From: MFAQ01 sp964429015 | GTDB lineage: Bacteria > Patescibacteriota > Microgenomatia > UBA1400 > MFAQ01 | DNA: 8,297 nucleotides | Direction: 5' to 3' | Assembly (NCBI GenBank): GCA_964429015.1 | Contig: CAYSAM010000027.1 | Span: 1 to 8,297, forward strand | Part shown: one piece after another, positions 6,620 through 8,297 of the stretch | Layout: each line of letters begins with the position of its first letter | How positions within the stretch are numbered: the stretch's first letter is position 1 | Notes under the pieces: model-generated | What the model was told of the DNA's origin: nothing | Databases searched by the model: none | The model's input: only the letters and a program-made list of their open reading frames with translations | Made by a program: the position numbers and the translations under genes

Positions 6620-6659
6620 TGGTTGTTGTTTAAAATTTTGTTAAAAAAAGGATGGATAA

Positions 6660-7166
6660 ATGAACGCATTTCCCGTAAAAATTGTTGTTGACCACGTTAC
6701 CCCAGTGGAAAAGAAGAAGCTGCTGACCCAGTATAAGGTGAAAACCACCATAATGGGATTACTCTTGTTGTTGGATCTGTACCTTTCTGTAACACTTTAT
6801 TTTCCTTTGTCGAGTTATGTGTATCGATGGAGCGCCTTTCTCCTTATTGTCTTTTCAATCTATGGGTATGTGACCCTTGATGACACAGAGGAGGAGATCC
6901 GCATGCGTGACAAGAAGTTGCTTGTAGGGTATTGCTACTCTGAGAGTACAAATGCTCATGCTCAGCTTCGACCCTGCACTCACCAGAACGAGAGAACTTT
7001 TGCGATTAATCTTGGGGCAACTGAGTACGAGGTCTATCTTAACGATGAAGATGTGGTGGCAGGTACCTGGTTGTCTGCAGATCCGGAAAAAAGGATTTAC
7101 TACTACGAGAAGTATGTATTTATCGTTGATTTGGACAAACTGGAAGTAATTGTATTGACTTCCTAA
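6660..7166 (+). CDS. Two-helix membrane protein, unknown function
   Basis: The 168-residue protein has a 28-residue basic N-terminus, then two membrane helices at about 29-48 (TIMGLLLLLDLYLSVTLYF region) and 55-73 (YRWSAFLLIVFSIYGYVTL), forming a hairpin. A soluble domain of about 90 residues follows, starting with the very charged DDTEEEIRMRDKK. It looks beta-rich (TFAINLGATEYEVYL, KRIYYYEKYVFIVDL, LEVIVLTS). By the positive-inside rule both ends are probably cytoplasmic. The start is supported by a strong promoter and AAAGGA. The gene is monocistronic, with its own terminator right after the stop. No family is recognised; membrane-anchored sensor or scaffold roles are only possibilities. 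Confidence 0.85.
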   Translation: MNAFPVKIVVDHVTPVEKKKLLTQYKVKTTIMGLLLLLDLYLSVTLYFPLSSYVYRWSAFLLIVFSIYGYVTLDDTEEEIRMRDKKLLVGYCYSESTNAHAQLRPCTHQNERTFAINLGATEYEVYLNDEDVVAGTWLSADPEKRIYYYEKYVFIVDLDKLEVIVLTS

Positions 7167-7171
7167 TATTG

Positions 7172-7201
7172 AGGCTCTCTGGAAACGGAGAGCCTTTTTT
7201 T
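7172..7201 (+). terminator. Intrinsic terminator of the 6660-7166 gene
   Basis: AGGCTCTC (7172-7179) pairs with GAGAGCCT (7188-7195) around an 8-nt loop. The right arm ends in a run of seven T (7195-7201), a textbook intrinsic terminator that begins 5 nt after the TAA stop. Confidence 0.92.
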
Positions 7202-7205
7202 GTAT

Positions 7206-7233
7206 AAAAAAATCCCGAGCTTGGCTCGGGATT
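7206..7233 (-). terminator. Intrinsic terminator of the TerF-like vWA gene
   Basis: AATCCCGAGC (7211-7220) and GCTCGGGATT (7224-7233) form a 10-bp stem with a 3-nt loop. The A-run at 7206-7212 gives a U-tract in the leftward transcript. It lies 22 nt after the vWA stop codon. The CCCGAGC/GCTCGGG core is identical to the hairpin at 5851-5868. Confidence 0.9.
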
Positions 7234-7255
7234 GGAGATTCATTACAGGATCGGA

Positions 7256-8077
7256 TTACAGCTTGCTGCGACCATCCCACTTGAAGTTGGCGTCGATGAG
7301 GCCGGCATCGCGGGCTTTTTCGGGATACGATTTGCCTTTGTGTTCGCCGGTCACAGGATCAATGCCTGCGAATTCAGCGATGAGCTGGCGCATCATAGCC
7401 TGGTCATCCATGCCAGTTTTGGCAAGGTAGACGCCGGCGTTGTCCAACTTACGACCGGAAAGATCATCAAGCTTGTGAAGGAAAGGAAAGTCGCTCATGC
7501 GATTGCCCATGGCGCCGAATTGGAAGAAGAGCGGGTAGCGGGAAGCTTCGCGAATGGCCTTTTCAGCGTCTGAGCGGTCAGCATTCTGTCCGTCGGTATA
7601 GAAACCACAGAAGCTGACTCCGCCAGCTGAAAGTTCTTCAACAACAGCTTCGATCGCCGGTGCGTAGTTGGTGCCATCGTAAACGAGGTCAACAAGATAT
7701 TTTTCCACATAGCCCTTGTAGTTCTCGAGGGTCATTTCGGGGAGACTGATTTTGCCGCCACGATACGGATGTTTCTGGCCATCGCGGTAAACACCTTCGT
7801 CGAAGGGGTAGACCTGAAGGGCGCCATTGTCGTCGAAGAGGAAGGCGACGGCAGCGAACTGCTCAAGAAGGTTCTGGACTTCGCCGGAGCGGTAGCGGGA
7901 CTGCATGGAGCCGGAGACGTCGATTGCCACTTTGACCTGGACCATGCCAGCTTCAATGCTGAAAGGAAGACCGTTCATTACCTTCATTGCGGAACGAACC
8001 TTGCCGGCCATTTCGGGATCGCTCTTGGCGAGCTTTTCAAAATCTGCTTGCTGCTTTGCATTAACTTTTACTGCCAT
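7256..8077 (-). CDS. TerF-like von Willebrand factor A domain protein
   Basis: The 273-residue protein is a vWA domain of the TerF type. The metal-ion-dependent adhesion site is complete: AIDVSGSM (51-58; D53, S55, S57), T136 in DGTNYAP, and D162 in YTDGQNAD. Family-typical blocks follow: AIREASRYPLFFQFGAMG (174-191), FPFLHKLDDLSGR (197-209) and DNAGVYL (212-218). About 48 helical residues precede the domain. TerF-type vWA proteins belong to the tellurite/Ter stress systems, in which vWA, TerD and TerB-type proteins are thought to assemble metal-dependent complexes near the membrane. No TerD, TerB or TerC gene is in the window. The start has AAGGAG (8091-8086) 8 nt upstream. There is no signal peptide, so the protein is cytoplasmic. 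The G+C content is far higher than in the PRTase operon. Family assignment is firm; the cellular role is not known. Confidence 0.9.
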   Translation of the reverse strand: MAVKVNAKQQADFEKLAKSDPEMAGKVRSAMKVMNGLPFSIEAGMVQVKVAIDVSGSMQSRYRSGEVQNLLEQFAAVAFLFDDNGALQVYPFDEGVYRDGQKHPYRGGKISLPEMTLENYKGYVEKYLVDLVYDGTNYAPAIEAVVEELSAGGVSFCGFYTDGQNADRSDAEKAIREASRYPLFFQFGAMGNRMSDFPFLHKLDDLSGRKLDNAGVYLAKTGMDDQAMMRQLIAEFAGIDPVTGEHKGKSYPEKARDAGLIDANFKWDGRSKL

Positions 8078-8105
8078 TGTTATTTCTCCTTAAAAAGAAA
8101 GTGTG

Positions 8106-8129
8106 GTTCGTCCGCTTAGGAAAACGAAC
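8106..8129. repeat. Small inverted repeat in the vWA leader
   Basis: GTTCGT (8106-8111) and ACGAAC (8124-8129) are exact inverted arms around 12 nt. It lies 15-38 nt upstream of the vWA ribosome site and could be a minor hairpin in the leader or an operator. Six-base arms are short enough to occur by chance. Confidence 0.35.
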
Positions 8130-8159
8130 AAAAGGATGGGTGCTTCTTTTTTAACAGAT

Positions 8160-8219
8160 GCACACCTAAGCATTTTGTATTCAAAAAAATATATTTAAAA
8201 ACAAAAAGCTTAAGTGTGC
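8160..8219 (-). promoter_or_regulatory. Long hairpin in the 5' leader of the vWA gene
   Basis: Inverted arms of 19 nt (8160-8178, GCACACCTAAGCATTTTGT, and 8201-8219) match at 17 of 19 positions. In the leftward RNA one of the two differences becomes a G-U pair, leaving one U-U mismatch. The 22-nt centre can add about six more A-U/G-U pairs around an 8-nt loop. No U-tract follows, so it is not a terminator. It lies inside the predicted leader of about 180 nt. Confidence 0.65.
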
Positions 8220-8265
8220 TAACAGTGGCGAGAGGTTTAAAGGAACATTAACTTCAACTCAACAT

Positions 8266-8293
8266 ATTTTACCTTATAATCTTTTGGTGTCAA
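8266..8293 (-). promoter_or_regulatory. Promoter for the TerF-like vWA gene
   Basis: On the minus strand a perfect TTGACA (8293-8288) is followed after 16 bp by TAAAAT (8271-8266). Transcription should start near 8259, about 180 nt upstream of the ATG at 8077. No better promoter is visible closer to the gene. The 220-nt region 8078-8297 contains no coding frame I can support. Confidence 0.65.
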
Positions 8294-8297
8294 GGGT

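Noticed and set aside
7232..8119. Open frames on the plus strand opposite the vWA gene (7232-7573, 7769-8119 and others)
   Set aside because: They are antisense to a clear family member, have no ribosome sites, and arise from its G+C-rich codons.
8253..8280. Rightward promoter TTCAAC-16-TATAAT near the right edge
   Set aside because: The -35 matches at only three positions, and no rightward gene is visible in the remaining bases; the same DNA has a better leftward promoter.

Overview
The window shows two zones that differ in base composition and translation signals. Positions 1 to about 6040 are very AT-rich, and the genes there have no visible Shine-Dalgarno sequences. From about 6050 to 8297 the coding regions are clearly richer in G+C and start after Shine-Dalgarno-like sites (AAGGAG, AGGAG, AAAGGA). 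No rRNA, tRNA, transposase or CRISPR array is visible. TAA/TAG stops and standard-code reading frames indicate a bacterium. Compact, AT-rich operons with many uncharacterised proteins would fit a small-genome lineage such as Patescibacteria/CPR, but no phylogenetic marker is present, so this is only a guess.

Left zone, leftward operon (3552 down to 1, leaving the window). It encodes three paralogous phosphoribosyltransferase (PRTase)-like proteins and one Cof-type HAD phosphatase, in the order PRTase A (3552-2581), PRTase B (2576-1575), HAD (1562-762), PRTase C (775-1, cut by the window edge). Gaps are 4 and 12 nt, followed by a 14-nt overlap, so the genes form one transcription unit. Its promoter (TTGACA, 17 bp, GATAAT) carries an exact 11-bp direct repeat overlapping both the -35 and -10 elements. 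The PRTases share the PRPP-binding motif and several other blocks. From memory these resemble the ComF-like PRTases known from tellurium-resistance (Ter)-associated biosynthetic operons.

Left zone, rightward operon (3742-5833). A kinase-fold protein of the aminoglycoside phosphotransferase type is followed 7 nt later by a soluble family-2 glycosyltransferase. The promoter is near-consensus and its -10 lies so close to the ATG that the mRNA should be leaderless. The two operons diverge from a 189-bp region and could together make or modify a phosphoribosyl- or nucleoside-like metabolite (PRTases, phosphatase, kinase, sugar transfer). That pathway is inference.

Right zone. A leftward pair (6511-6050 and 6036-5869) encodes a helical protein of unknown function and a 55-residue two-helix membrane peptide. 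Divergent from it is a 168-residue protein with two membrane helices (6660-7166). Last comes a leftward TerF-like von Willebrand A protein with a complete MIDAS (8077-7256), behind a leader of about 180 nt that contains a long hairpin. Intrinsic-terminator hairpins separate the convergent units at 5849-5870, 7172-7201 and 7206-7233. The TerF-like gene near Ter-style PRTases suggests a Ter-type stress or biosynthetic locus, although no TerD, TerB or TerC gene is in the window.
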